A stretch of DNA of 64,000 bases from Halichoerus grypus (Eukaryota; Chordata; Mammalia; Carnivora; Phocidae), in NCBI RefSeq assembly GCF_964656455.1, contig NC_135726.1, forward strand, positions 23,757,168 through 23,821,167. Reading direction: 5' to 3'. The position numbers and the translations under genes are program-made. Below are positions 43,318-56,471 of the stretch, piece by piece. The notes beneath the pieces were generated by a model that did not search any database, was not told where the DNA came from, and saw nothing but the letters and a program-made list of their open reading frames with translations. Every line of letters starts with the position of its first letter. The stretch's first letter is position 1.

Positions 43318-44455
43318 AAAAACATTACCCCAAGGAGAAGGAAGATGGTCGTGGAGTAGGAGGACCCTGGGCTCACCTTATCCCATGAACACAACTAGAT
43401 AACTACTGAATCACCCTAAATACCTCAGAAATCAACCTGAAGACTGACAGAAGAAACTCCATAACTAAAGGGAGAAAAGAAGCCATACTAAAGAATGTAG
43501 GAAGTGTGGAGATGTGGTTTAGGGGAGAAATGGATCATGGCTGCTGTGGAAGGGAAGGAGAAAGAGAATGGTGAGAGAAAGAGAAGCACACAAGGGAATG
43601 AACAAAGAGAACATTTCCCAAGAGGCACTGGCTTGGAAAATGAGAGGGGCTGAATTTTCTGAGTTCTTGCAACAAGCAGGGCTTACAGTCTTGAGTTTTA
43701 AAACTTAATAGGTATGGCTGGGATAGAGACCTGAGCACACAATGCTGCTTCCGGAGAGAAGGCAGACAAATAAGCTAGAGGCATACAATATGGAAACAGT
43801 GATCTGAAGAGTGCCTGGAGCACACAGAGGAGAGATTATTTGCTCTTTGCAGAGGGTGTCCCTAAGGCAGCAATCAAAGAGACACCTCTCTGAGAACAAA
43901 GGAGCTAGCCAGCCCCATTTCCCTCCCTGTCCCCTCAGGACAAAAAGCCACCTGTGGAAAGCAGCACAACACCAACAGTGGCAGCCAAACTTGCTTACAC
44001 CAAGCCCCACCCCTCTGCACTCTGGTGGAACTGCCCTTGTCAGTCATGCTTGCCTTAGCACCAGTAGGGTGGTCCCTGCCCAAGAAGACAAGCACAAACC
44101 ACTGCCCACACCAAGTCTCCTGACCAGAGAGTTTTTGCAAGGCCTCAGTTCCAGTGGAAGTGGTGATAGGTCTCACTTCACAAGCAGATCAGAACACTCC
44201 TAGTTAAACTTCACTACATTCAGGCCAGAGACTAAACGGTGCTCATAGCAGGCAAAGAGAGCCTCAGAAAAATGGCGTGAAGAATAAAACAGCCAGAACA
44301 CAAGAGCAGGGTGTACACAGCACACACCAGAGACACTCCCTGAAGCACCAGGCCCTAGGCACTACATGATCTCTTCTTCATAAGACCATTACTTTCAGAA
44401 GCAGGAGACCTAACAGGCTTTCTAACAGAGAGAATAAGGCAGAGAAGTAGACAAA

Positions 44456-45338
44456 ATGCAAATGCAGAAAAATTTACCACAAACGAAAGAACAAGATAAG
44501 TCCACAGCCAGAGATCTAAGTGAAAAAGATTATAAGTAACATGCCTGAAGCAATGATGATAAATATACTCACTGGACTTGAGAAAAGAAGAGAAGACATC
44601 AGTAACACCCTTACCACAGAAATAAAAGAGTTAAAAAAATAATGAAGCAGAGATGAAGAGTGTGATAAACTAGATTAGCAACATGCTTGATACAATGAAC
44701 AGCAGGCTAGAGGAGGTAGAGGAACAAATTAATGGCCTAGAAGACAAAGTAATGGAAAGCAATGAAGTTGAACAAAAGAGAGAGAGAATTATGCAAAATG
44801 AGAACAGACTTAGGGACCTCAGTGACTCCATCAAACGTAGTAACATTTATATTATAGAAGTCCTAGAAGAAGAAAAGAGAGAAAAAGGGGCAGAAAGCTT
44901 GTTTGAAGAAATAATACCTGAAAACTTCCCTAATCTGGGGAAGGAAACAGACATCCAGATCATGGAGGCACAGAGAACTCCCATAAAAATCAACAGAAGC
45001 AGGCCAATACCAAGATATATGGTAATTAAATTTGCAAAATATAGTGATAAAGAAAAAAAATCTTCAAAACAGCAAAATAAAAGAAGTCATTAACTTGCAA
45101 GGGAAAACCCATAAGGCTAGCTGGAGATTATTCAACAGAAACTCGGCAAGACAGAACAGAGTGGAGTGATATATTCAAAGCGGGGGATGGAAAAGATCTG
45201 GACCCATGAATACTCTATCCAGAAAAGCTATTATTCAGAATAGAAGAAGAGATGAAGAATTTCCCAGATAAACAAAAACTAAAGGTGTTGATGACCACTA
45301 AACAAGCCCCACAAGAAAAACTAAAGGGGGGTCTTTGA
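44456..45338 (+). pseudogene. L1 ORF1 remnant (older type)
   Basis: The ATG at 44456 opens MQMQKNLPQT, but a TAA follows within about 25 codons. A longer readable frame at 44683-45093 (136 codons) has a coiled-coil pattern (LEEVEEQINGLEDKVMES) followed by RNA-binding-domain-like sequence (PENFPNLGKETDIQIMEAQR, then PRYMVIKFAKYSDKEK). The natural end is the TGA at about 45336-45338. It is better preserved in the centre than the two younger-type copies and does not share their TAA pair or frame change. Confidence 0.85.
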
Positions 45339-45934
45339 GTTGAATGGAGAGACCAAAGGTGACAGTATAAAGGCAGGAAACACAAAAGCAGTAAAAATGA
45401 GTATTTCTGTAAAAATCAGTTAAGGAACTAATATACCAAAAAGGGACATAAAATACAATAACATATACATAAAATGTGGAGAGGAGGGGAGAAAAGAATG
45501 GGTTCAAACTTGAACAACCATCAACTGAATATAGACTTTGCAGAAGAGGCTATATACAAACCTAACTATAACCATGTATCAAAAGTAACTAATAAACATG
45601 CAAAGAATAAAGATAAACAAATCCAAATATATCACTAAAGAAAGGATCAGAGAAAAGCTTCAGAAACAACCACAAAACAAAGAAATAAACTGGCAAGAGA
45701 CAGATACCCATCAATAATTACTTCGAATGTAAATGGACTAAATACTCCAATCAAAGACACTGGGTGTCAGAATGGATAAAAAAAAATAAGACCCTTCTAT
45801 ATGCTGCCAAAAAGAGACTCATTTTAGACCTAAAGTCACCTGCAGATTGAAAGTGAGGGGATGGAGAAACATTTACCATGCAAATGCATGTCAAAAGAAA
45901 GCTGGAGTAGCAATACTTATATTGGACAAACTAA

Positions 45935-46040
45935 CCTTTTTTTTTTATTTAAGTAATCTCTATCCCCAATTTGAAGCTTGAACTCATGACCCCAAGATCA
46001 AGAGTTGTACACTCCCCCAACTTAGCCAGCCAAGTGCCTC
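45935..46040 (-). mobile_element. Old short-form carnivore tRNA SINE, antisense
   Basis: Poly(T) and ATTTAAGTAATCTC at the left, CATGACCCCAAGATCAAGAG and the complement of a SINE head (GGCTGGCTAAG read on the minus strand). Duplications CAAACTAA (45927-45934) and CAAACTAG (46041-46048) flank it. It lacks the CT-rich body, like the copy at 27048. Confidence 0.88.
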
Positions 46041-48207
46041 CAAACTAGACTTTAAACAAAGATTGCAACAAGAGACAAAGAAGGACATTATATAATAATA
46101 AAGGGGACAACAAGAAGATATAACTAATTGAAAATATTTATGCACCCAGCATGGGAGCACTCAAATATATAAAAGTAACAAACATAAAGTAACTAACTGA
46201 AAATAATACAGTAATAGTATAGTAGGGGACTTAAACACCACACATCAATGGACAGATCATCAAAGCAGAAAATAAATAATGGCTTTGAATGACACATTGG
46301 ACCAGATGGATTTAACAAATATATTCAGAACACGCTATCTTAAAACAGAAGAATACACATTCTTTTCAAGTTCACATGGAACATTCTCCAAGACTACATA
46401 TTGGCCCACAAAACAAGCCTCAACAAATATAAAAAGATTAAAATCATACCACGCATCTTTTCTGACCACAATTCTATTAAACTAGAGGCCAACTACAAGA
46501 AAACATCTAGAAAGAACACAGATGCATGGAGCTTAAACAACATGCTACTAAACAGTAAGTGGGTCAACCAGGAAATCAAAGAGGACATAAAAAAGTACAT
46601 GGAAACAAATGAAACGAACATACAACAGTTCAAAATCTTTGGGATGCAGCAAAAACATTTCTAAGTGGGATGTATATAGTAATACAGGCCTACTTCAAAA
46701 AGCAAGAAAAATCTCAAATAAATAACCTAAGCTTACACCTAAAGGAGCTAGAAAAAGAACAATAAATGAAGCCTAAGGAAGGCAGAAGGAAGGAAATAAA
46801 GATTAAAGCAGAAATAAATGATATAGAAACTAAAAAAGCAATAGAACATATCGATGAAATCAAAGGGCTGGTTCTTTCAAAGAATCAATAAAATTGACAA
46901 ACCTCTAGCCAGACTTATCCAAAGAAAAGAGAAAGGAGCCAAATAAATGAAATCACAAATAAGAGAGGAGAAATAATAACCAACATTACAGAAATACAAA
47001 TAATCATAAGAGAATATTATAAAAAATAATATGCCAACAAACTGGACAACCTAGAAGAAATGGATAAATTCCTAGAAACATATAAACTAACACAAATGAG
47101 GCAGAAAGAAATATAAAACTTGAACAGACCAATAACCAGCAAAGAAATTGAATCAGTAATCAAAAAACTGCCAACAAACAAAAGCCCAGGGCCAAATGAC
47201 TTCACAGGCAAATACTACCAAACATTTAAAGAAGAGGTAATACTCATTCCTCTCAATCTATTTCAAAAAATAAAAAGGAAGGGAAACTTCCAAATTCATT
47301 CTATGAGGCCAGCATTACCCTGATACCAAAACCAGATAAAGACACCACTAACAAAGAGTACTACAAGCCACTTTCCCTGATGAACACAGATACAAAAATC
47401 CTCAACAATACAAGCAAACCAAATCCACCAATACATTTAAAAAAAAAAAATCATTCACCACCATCAAGAGGGATTTATTCCTGGGTGGCAAGGGTGGTTC
47501 AATATTTGCAAATCAATCAACGTGATACATCACATCAATAGGATAAAGGATAAGAACCATGTGAACATTTCAATAGACAGAGAAAAAGCATTTGACAAAG
47601 TACAACATCCATTCATGATAAAAACCTCAACAAAGTAGGTTTAAATTAGCCAACATAATGAAGGCTATCAATGAAAAACCCACAGCTAATATCATCCTTA
47701 ATAGAGGAAAACTGAGAGCTTTTCCTCTATGGTTAGGAATAAGCCGGGGATGTCCACTGTCACTACTTTTATACAAAATAGGACTGGAAGTCGTAGCCAC
47801 ACCAATCAGACAACAAAAAGAAAAAAAAAAAAAAGCATCCAAATTGGCAAGGAATAAGTAAAACTTTCACTAGTTGCAGATGACATGATAGTATATACAG
47901 AAAACATGTAAGACTCCACCAAAAAACTGCTATAAATGAAGTCAGTAAAGTCTTGCAGGATAAAAAATCAATGCACAGAAATCAGTTGCATTTCTCTACA
48001 CCAATAATGAAGCAATACAAAGAGAAATTAAGGAATCAATCTCATTTACAATTGCACCAAAAACAGTAAGATACCTAAGAATAAACTTAACCAATGAGAT
48101 GAAAGACCTATACACTGAAAACTGTGAAACAAGTGATGAAAGAAACTGGAAAGAACACAAAGAAATGGAAAGACAATCTATTCTCACAGATTGGAAGAAC
48201 AAATATT

Positions 48208-49447
48208 GTTAAAATGTCTATACTACCCAAAGCAATCTACATATTTAATGCAGTCCCTAGCAAAATACCAACAGCTTCTTTCACAGAACTAGAACAATCA
48301 GAATTTTCATGGTAAGCAACCATGAAAAAACCTTAACAGCCAAAGCAATCTTGTAAAACAAAAGCAAAGCTGGAGGCATCACAACTCCAGAAGTCAAGTT
48401 ATACCCACAAAGCTGTAGTGATCAAAACAGTACGGTACTGGCACAAAAACAGACACAGAGATCAACAGAACAGAATACAAAATCCAGAAATGAACCCACA
48501 ATTACATAGTCAATTAATTTCAACAAAGCAGGAAAGAATACCCAATGGGGGGAAGAAAAAAAAGACTGTCTCTTCAACAAATGGTGCTGGGAAAACTGGA
48601 CAGCAACATGCAGAAGAATGAAATTGGACCACTTTCTTACAGCAGACACAAAAATAAATCCAAAATGGATTAAAGACCTCAATGTGAGACCTAAAACCAT
48701 AAAAACCCTACAAGAGAACACAGGCAGTAACTTCTTTGACATCAGCTGTAGCAAGTTCTTTCTAGACATGTCTCCTGAGGCAAAGGAAACAAAAGCAAAA
48801 ATAAACTACCGGGACTTCATCAAAATAAAATGCTTCTGCTCAGTGAAGGAAACAATCAACAAAACTAACAGGCAACCTACAGAATGGGAGAAGTTATTTG
48901 CAAACAGCATATCCGATAAAGGGTTAGTATCCAAAATATATAAAGAACTTATAAAACTCAACACCCAAAAAACAAATAATCCAATTAAAATATCAACAGA
49001 AGACACGAACAGACATTCCTCCAAAGAAGACATACAGATGGCCAACGACACATGAAAAGATGCTCAACATCACTCATCATCAGGAAAAGGCAAATCCAAA
49101 CAGTGAGTTATCACCTCACATCTGCCAGAATGGCTAAAATCAACAACACAAGAAACAACAGATGTTGGCGAGGATATGCAGAAAGGGGAACTCTCTTGCA
49201 TGGTTGGTGGGAATGCAAACTGGTGTAGCCACTCTGGAAAACAGTACAGAGGTTCCTCAAAAAGTCAAAAACAGAACTACCCTATGATCCAGCAATTGCA
49301 CTACTAGGTATTTACCCAAAGAATACAAAAATGCTAATTTGAAGGGATACATGTACCCTGATGTTTACAACAGCATTATCTACAATAGCCGAATTTATGG
49401 AAACAGCCCAACTGTCCATCAATTGGTGAATGGATAAAGAAGATGTG
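48208..49447 (+). repeat. Near-identical tract shared with 10846-12245
   Basis: This is the partner of the tract in the outer L1: about 1.2 kb with roughly seven mismatches by eye, mostly transitions. It lacks the SINE found at 11978. The block ends where this copy has a deletion and normal divergence resumes. Confidence 0.85.
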
Positions 49448-49934
49448 GTATAATGGAATCTTGTCATTTGCAATGACATGGATGGAGGTGGAGAGTCTAA
49501 TGCTAAGTGACATGAGTCAGTCAGAGAAAGACAAATATTTTATGATTTCAATCATATATGAAATTTAAGATACAAAACAAAGAAGCAAAGGGGAAAAAAG
49601 AGAGCGAGGCAAACCAAGAAACAGACTCTTAACTATAGAGAACTGATGATTACCAGAAGGGAGGTAGGTGGGGGAATGGGTGAAGTAGGTGATGGGGATT
49701 AAGGAGGGCACTTGTAATGAACACCAGGTGGTTTATGGAAGTTTTGAAGCAATGGATTATATACCTGAACCTAATATTACACTGTAAGTTAACTAATTTA
49801 AATAAAAACTTAAAAAACATTAGCCCCCAAAACATTTTTGCATTCCTATCTCAATCTCAGCACCTGCTTCCCAGAGGATCCAGCCAACACAATGCCTTCT
49901 ATCTTTGCTTCTTCTGTGGTCAGAGTTACTCGGA

Positions 49935-50126
49935 TTTTTTTTTTTAAGATTTATTTGAGAGAGAGAGCACAAGCACAAGCAGGGGGAGCAGCAGGCAGAG
50001 GGAGAGGAAGAAGCAGGCTCCGCCCCGCTGAGCAGGAAGCCCAATGCGGGGCTTGATCCCAGGATCCTGGGATCATGACCTGAGCTGAAGGCAGACGCTT
50101 AATCAACTGAGCCACCCAGGCGCCCC
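49935..50126 (-). mobile_element. SINEC, antisense
   Basis: Poly(T) then AAGATTTATTTGAGAGAGAG at the left, body and complement of the head ending GCCACCCAGGCGCCCC. Possible but poor duplications (TTACTCGGATT left, TTCACTTAGATT right). Confidence 0.95.
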
Positions 50127-50141
50127 ATTCACTTAGATTCT

Positions 50142-51827
50142 TAAAGACCCACATACCTCAACTCTTCAGTCCTATGTACATATGTACGCTGATATGTATA
50201 TATGTATGTATGTATTTTGGATGAGTATAAATGGTCATATTTCTATATATTTCCCTTTTAAATTTCGTGTATTTATTCCTACACATCCCTATTCCAAAAA
50301 CACTGCCTTCACAAAGACAGTCATTCTTGTATATTTATTACATATTTCTGTACTGTAACTAAGAGAAAGAGTAAATGTTATTTATTGTTTGAGGGAGGAG
50401 AATGTATTTAATACACTCTCAAGACACAGGTCTCAGAGAGAAAAAGATGCTCTCACTAATTTTATAAACAACTGCTTCCTTAAAGGTAACTAGGAATAGG
50501 AAAATTATTTTTTTCAGTTTGTTAAAAGTTACCTTGTTTCTAGGCCAGGTTGCTCCCTCCATTGCTAAATGTGTATAAATTTACCCCTTCACTTTCAACC
50601 TTTCCATCTCATTTTAGACATCTCTCTAGGAAAATACTGAACACTGTGTGCTCTTGTCAGTAGTACAGTTAGTACTCTGACCTACTGCAAACTTTCTTTA
50701 TATTCTGTTTAAAGACTGCTATTAACTGAATCAGATCTTGAATTTCACTTTGAATGAAGAAGACTTTACTGAAAGTTGTGCATCGTCTTTGATAAAAAGA
50801 GAGACTGCTGATTTTCAGCTTTTATTATAACCTATTTTTTTCTGTCAAAATGTCCTTTAATACAGACTGTTTTTAATCTCTTTAAATTAATGAATCTCAT
50901 TAAATGGCTCTTAAGTAAATCATTTTGATAATGGTTGACAGATTTTTTTGTGCCCCAGATGGATAGTTTAAGATAGTTTCTTTCTTCAAAAAAAAAAAAA
51001 AAAAAATGCCATTCCCAAACCACATTATTTTGTGTCTCCCAGATGAATACTCCCCAGTGCTGGTTTTCTGGTCTGTGACCAAAGAATGATTTAGTTGTTG
51101 AGGGAAAAAATGACTTAGATACACATCAAAGAGCAAGACCTCAGGGACAGAGAGGTTTAGGAAATTCTTATATTTTTGGTCTGTTACACTCTTTTGTCAG
51201 CTTTGTTTCTAGCCTTGTACCTTTTATTACTATCTTTCATGCAGTGACCAGCTGCTTTTTGTTAAACTATAATTTAACTACAGATAACACTCAAAATGTA
51301 CTCCCAGGACGTCTTTGGTTCTGACCCATGACTTCATTTAGTGCTGAAGATATAACACTTTTCATAAGCTCTACTTTTTATATGTACATTTTAATCTATT
51401 TAGAGTATATTTTATTAGAAGTCTAAGAACATGTTATATTATGCCATTATGACCACTCTGGACTAGAGGTGGAAAGGAGGAATCGGTCAGTGATTTGAGT
51501 TATTTGACTTTGTGTTTTTAAACAATAATAGTTTTGAACAGAATGTTCCCAGTTGTGAATGGCATAGCCTTCCACTGCTCTTCACTTTCTCTTCCAATTA
51601 TCTCCATTCCTTCAAAAATACGTGTGCATTTCACACAGTATAACCACAGCAGGTGAAACCACTTATCAACAGAAATGCCCAGAGATATATGGTACTTAGG
51701 AACTGCAGCTCTGCTCAGGGCAGGAAATACCACAAGGGGAAGAAATGGAAGGAAGTGTTACAAAGGAAGCCAGGAAAAGGTAGCTAGTAGCAGCAAAAGG
51801 AGGATACAGGAAGAAGAAAACCTTCAC
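50142..51827. other. Unrecognised non-coding DNA
   Basis: No gene is seen. A TATG-type simple repeat lies at about 50175-50215 and a poly(A) run at about 50988-51006. Open frames on the minus strand (50832-51136, 51518-51733) have no domain. Confidence 0.45.
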
Positions 51828-51910
51828 ATTCCATGAGGGTAGGTTCTGCATGTTTCTTTCATCATGACTTCCCTAGGACACAGAAGGCACTGAATAAATC
51901 TTATTTGTTT
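51828..51910 (+). repeat. Probable L2 LINE 3' end
   Basis: CCATGAGGGTAGGTTCTGCATG followed by AAGGCACTGAATAAATCTTATTTG has the order of the L2 3' terminus. Confidence 0.55.
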
Positions 51911-53570
51911 GGATAGAATAAGAGATTGAAAGAATGAGAAAGGGAGCAAAATGTTTATAGAGACCAAAGCAGGACAATATTCCTATTGGGATGGGTGTGT
52001 GTATGTGTAGAGAGAGAGGGATGGAGACTGTTTTGAACTAAAACTCATGCTAAGCAGTAATACTCAGAATATAGTAATTAGGCAGATATTTGGTATTTTC
52101 TAGGTTTTATAAGAGGAAATAATAGTAATATATGCACTAGTTACCTGAGATCCCTCATGCCACAGAATGTAGGGAGATTCACTACCTGGCTGGTCGTAAA
52201 GCCATGTTGCAAGAGACCAAAACTGTCATTCCTTGTTATCTTAACAATATTGCCCATGACAATGTTCTGGATCTTCAGCTCAACAATTACTGCAATTTGA
52301 CTTCATTTATGGTCTTATAGATTGTAAAAAAAAAAAAAAAAGAAAAGAAAGAGGGGGCAAAGAGTTTAGGAAAAGAGTAAGAAAGATCTGTCCTTGCTTG
52401 CTTATAATTTGCCCACTGAAGTATATCGGTTAGGTTGTGCTGTCCATGTTTCATAGCACTGGGATGGAAATGGCCACCTTGACTAAGTTGGGGCAGGGAA
52501 TTCCATCCTCTTGTCTGAGGGCTAGTTCGAACACAGTGTGGTTGACTGAGTGGGTCATTGGCCTGAGACTAATGATGGTTTGGAAGAGTAATGTCAGAGC
52601 CAAGTGAGGATCAGGAAATCTTTGAAGATGGGAACAAATTTATATGAACAGAATCAAGGCAAAAGGAGATACTTGTATTATTTTCAGACATGAGGCTATA
52701 TTTTAAAGCAGTTTTAGTTGAGGTGATATAAATACATCTAATTGAGTCAGTACAGAGGACTCTCCAGTTGGCTACAGAATCTTGAGCAACAGGATTTATG
52801 TATTCTTTAACATCAATCCTAATCCATTAATTCTGCATCTCATAAGGAAAAATGCAATAATTAAGGGAAGCTTCAGTTTCCTTATTCATAGGACTTTCAA
52901 ATCACACACACTTTCCCAAAAGGTATTCAAGGAAGAAATCGCCATATCCTAAATTCAGCAATTCTATCTGTAGAAAGGGAAAAATAAAAGGCAAATCTCT
53001 TATCTGCCCTTGGAGTTTTCACAGCATAAACTGTCATCCATTTCGACTATTTTCCTTTTACCCCAGGTGATAGATTATCAGGAGGCTGCTTAAAGTCTCA
53101 AGACTTTTAAATAATATATTCATGAGATTCCCAATAAAAAAACTTGAAAGTTAAAGAGGAAACTGCATGTGGAAAGGACGCTCATGGTGTGGAATGTGGA
53201 GAGCAGTCTCTAAAAACGTCATATCAAGAAAAGAGTGGATCATCCATGAGACTTGAACTTCAGCAGTCTGGCTTCACTTGGGATACAGTGCTGCACACAT
53301 ACTTTTTCCAGTCCCAGGTAGTAGGAACAACTTCCACAAAGGGAAGGCTGAATAATCTCAAATGACCAAGTGAGTTGAAAAAAAAAAAAAAAACTGAAAA
53401 TGCATTTGCATTTTTTTAATAAATACATTTTCCAAACTCTTTAGTTATGAATTTTTTAAAATATTTTATTGTTGTTTGAACAACTTTTTAATTCTCCCTA
53501 CATATTATTTACTTCATCTGCTAAAAGCCTTTCTGCAAAGGTCTCTGGAATAAATTTTAATCTTTTAGAT
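51911..53570. other. Unrecognised non-coding DNA
   Basis: Poly(A) tracts at about 52326-52341 and 53379-53393 may be old retroposon tails. No gene is recognised. The open frame 53144-53365 has no known domain. Confidence 0.45.
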
Positions 53571-53736
53571 CAAGGGTCAGCAAACTATGATCCATGTCCA
53601 AATCATCCCCTGCCTATTTCTGTATAGCCTAGAAGCTAAGAATGTTTTACATTTTTAAGAGTTTACATTTTAAAGGTTATATAACCTTCCAATTTACTAT
53701 CTGACCCTTCACAGAAAAAAAAACTTGCCAACCCTT
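53571..53736. mobile_element. hAT-like nonautonomous DNA transposon (Charlie-type)
   Basis: The left end CAAGGGTCAGCAAACTATG and the right end ACTTGCCAACCCTT form imperfect inverted termini. Eight-base flanks TTTTAGAT (53563-53570) and TTCTAGGT (about 53737-53744) agree at six positions, as expected for an old hAT target duplication. TTTACTATCTGACCCTTCAC also fits this well-known family. No transposase is present. Confidence 0.75.
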
Positions 53737-53744
53737 TTCTAGGT

Positions 53745-54892
53745 CATTATCCTTCATATTTATACGTTCAGATACTACATACATAGACTCAGATAAACCT
53801 AAGGATACGGCAAGGCAAAATTATGTTGCAATTTGCCTTTCTTTGTTGACCCTGAATTATTCTTTTTACATTTACCTCTGAAACTAGTACTTCATGAGGG
53901 GTATCAGCACATTATAACTGAAATGATATATAATTAAAACAATAAATTGTTTAAATGGATTAATATGAAGCCACAGATGCATAGAACACTTGAGCTAGAA
54001 ACTGTCAGGTAATTTCAGCTCCTCTGCTTCAGATATTAGATAAAACCTCCCCTCCCACCCCATCCCTTCCTCCAGACTGAATGAGAAAGCATAGTTCCTG
54101 CACAAAAGAATGAGCCTTGCCTTTAATAAATCAGGGAACTTATGACCAAAAATGCTAATTTATTTGCTTACAAGTAGTAGTCAGTTTATATCAGAATCAG
54201 AATTAAGCTTGGAATCCAGATATACCAATGCTCAAGTCAATCTGCACAATGTTATTAAGCTGCATGCATCCTATTTCTGTACAGTTGTGTCTCCTACATC
54301 CCATCCATGCATGCGTACTGACAAGAGAAAATACTCAGGGATGGCCACTAACACCTTCATACGTGGTGACTCTGGTGCTGGAGTTCGGGATAATTTTTAT
54401 TTACTTCTTTGTAATTAATTACTTTGTAATTTTGTTGTTGTTTGCATTGTTTACAGTGAGTATCTTTCGATGGATCTATACTGAGAAATGAGTTACCAAG
54501 GAGTATTTTTCAAGCACACTGCTGTGAATTATCTAAGAGTTAGCAAGGAATTAAGCACACTGGGCTAGGCAGGTAGATATCAAAGAAAAAAATACACAGT
54601 ACTTGAGCAGGGAGCCCAGAGGATGCTTGGTACTATACACACAGACCATCACATGGTCTAATTAATTCTTAATTCTAAAATGTATTTCTATCCAAGTGTG
54701 CCTCTACATTTTGTCTCTGTGAGCATGCAGGCACACATTTTCCTAAATTAAGCATGGCTTTGGTATAGGAACACCAACCCAGGGATCAAGTTTTATTTCT
54801 TTTTTAGCTAAAGATGTCAGGATTCCTGCATTGAACAAATAGGTTAAAAATAAGGATGGCGACAGCAGCTGCAAAACAGAGGGTGAGTCTGG
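53745..54892. other. Unrecognised non-coding DNA
   Basis: The overlapping open frames 54152-54418 and 54228-54491 are in AT-rich DNA and resemble no known protein. Confidence 0.45.
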
Positions 54893-55095
54893 GAATCAGA
54901 CTGGTAGAGAATGAATTTGGACTCTGCTTCTCATTGACTTTGTGACATTTAGCAGGCCATTAATAGTTCTGAGCCTCAGTTTCCTCATCTATGAAGGGAC
55001 AACAGGTGTTGTGTACAAGTGCTCATTTAGGAGGGCTATAGTGAGGATCCAATGAGATGTCCACTGTGCACTAAGTATGTGATATAGATCATTGT
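54893..55095 (+). repeat. MIR SINE
   Basis: GACTTTGTGACATTTAGCAGG, CTGAGCCTCAGTTTCCTCATC (about 54971) and GTGAGGATCCAATGAGATG match MIR in order. It is the best-preserved MIR core in the window. Confidence 0.88.
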
Positions 55096-55219
55096 TTCTC
55101 CACTTATGGAATGGGACAGAGAGAGAGAATGCCAAGCCAGCATCACTAAACCAGACAGCAACAGAACTAGTGCACAGACCTGGGTGTTCTTGCTCCAACA
55201 TTCTCCAGGAGGCAGCAAA

Positions 55220-55400
55220 GACGAGTAGTTGAGAACATACCTCTTAAAGTCAACTGGCAAAATTTTTAATGCCTATAGTTTCATTTACAAAAATGAGGAC
55301 AAAGCTGTATACTTCATGTGGTCCTTATGAGAAATGAATAATATTTGAAAATGAGTTAAAATACATTAGGTATTTCTCTTCTGACACCAATAAGTAAATA
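55220..55400 (+). repeat. Possible MIR remnant
   Basis: GTTTCATTTACAAAAATGAGGA followed by a GAAATGAATAA-type segment weakly resembles the MIR core. Low similarity. Confidence 0.35.
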
Positions 55401-55704
55401 CTAAGGGCTTCACACTGAGTAAGCTCTAAAAATATAGATCATACTTTACTTTTCATGATATCTACAGTTCTTAGATGTAGGCTTGATGATTAGTAGACAT
55501 TCAATGAATAGCTACAAAGTGTAAAAACTGAATGAATGAGTGATGAGTACTGGAACCCTCCACTGACAGTTTCTTCAATAATAACCTTACTCTCTAATTA
55601 GCCATATTCTTTTTTCTCCATTGTTACATTCCAAGTCAAACTCAGAATCCTGTCCCCAATTATCTTGCCCCCCCCCAAAGCCTTCAAATCACAGTGAACA
55701 AGGT

Positions 55705-55945
55705 TAAGGTGATACAACGGTGGTTAAGACCATCTGTATTCTCAGATCTACCACTTAATAGCTGCATGACCTAAACTGATTGACTTTATCTCCCTAACCC
55801 TTAGTTTAGCAAAGATTATACTAACTGCTTCCGAGGTATATTAGAAGGATTAAACACAGATACTATTAAAGTACTTAGCATAGGGCCAAGAACATGTAAG
55901 TGATCAATACATGTAGCTATTTTTATTATCATCTTTATTATTACT
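55705..55945 (+). repeat. MIR SINE
   Basis: ACGGTGGTTAAGACCATCTG, CCACTTAATAGCTGCATGACC, AAGGATTAAACACAGATAC and AGTACTTAGCATAGGGCCAAG are consistent with full-length MIR sense order. Confidence 0.85.
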
Positions 55946-56414
55946 TATATCACACCGACTGTCCCAGAGGACCTGTGCACTGGGCCTCATGCTCCACGTC
56001 TGTGCAGAGGAAGATCCAGTTCTTAATAGCAAAAGAAATCTGTTGGTCTTCAATCAGCTGCCATTACCAAGTATGATTTAATTGGGGATTTCTGCCGTAG
56101 TGATGAAAACCGCATCATTCACAGGCACTGCCTGAACCTGTGTGATCCAGGGGATTTGGAAAAAGCTCCCTGGTTGTAATAGGAGACTAGAAGCCCAAAC
56201 AGGAAATGAAAACTGTACAGTTTGTCATTTAACCTAAATAGACACTTTCACTGGCTTTAGAGAGCGAGAGTAAGCACTGGGGACATTTAAGTTGTGTGTC
56301 TTGTTGAAGGTAGTTAGGGAACAGGAGAACTGAATCATGTGCTTTTTACCTCAGTATTTTCTTCTGTCAAGTCCTCACCCCACTCCTGCAAGACTGACAC
56401 AAGGACTTTCATTT
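55946..56414. other. Unrecognised non-coding DNA
   Basis: No gene or repeat is assigned. Confidence 0.45.
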
Positions 56415-56471
56415 ATAAAATGGAGATAATAAAAAAAAATTAAAAATAAAAAAAATAAAATGGAGATAATA
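56415..56471 (+). mobile_element. Poly(A)-only retroposon insertion with target duplication
   Basis: ATAAAATGGAGATAATA occurs twice (56415-56431 and 56455-56471), perfectly over 17 bases, around an A-rich insert of about 23 bases. This has the form of a target-primed insertion in which only the tail was copied. It sits in a degraded MIR-like context (AAAATGGAGATAAT). Confidence 0.7.

Larger units (their letters stand above)
45706..49447 (+). pseudogene. L1 ORF2 remnant (older type)
   Basis: Blocks in order: NVNGLNTPIK near 45727; a CCQKETH-like block near 45801 that keeps the Glu missing in the copy at 31544; an antisense SINE at 45935-46040; MDLTNIFRTR (about 46300); SDHNSIKLE (about 46460); [20 protein letters not shown] (47120 onward) with [16 protein letters not shown] (about 47583); RT active-site box LVADDMIV (about 47869); and a Cys-rich C-terminus near 49165-49230. 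Many stops and frame changes are present. The 3' third is nearly identical to the outer L1 at 10846-12245. Confidence 0.88.
43334..49812 (+). mobile_element. Full-length L1 (older type)
   Basis: About 6.5 kb, from GGAGAAGGAAGATGGTCG to an A-rich tail. It is flanked by AAAAACATTACCCCAA (43318-43333) and AAAAACATTAGCCCCCAA (49813-49830), an imperfect target duplication. Its 5' UTR matches the outer L1 at 2761 and differs from the L1 at 28797. It contains an antisense short-form SINE at 45935, many stops and indels, and a 3' tract almost identical to the outer L1 (48208-49447). A 45-bp-class deletion near 49452 removes sequence still present at about 12275-12318. Confidence 0.93.

Noticed and set aside
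42920..43402. A 160-codon open frame before the L1 at 43334
   Set aside because: It runs across the L1 boundary into its 5' UTR, has no recognisable motif and has a competing open frame on each strand.
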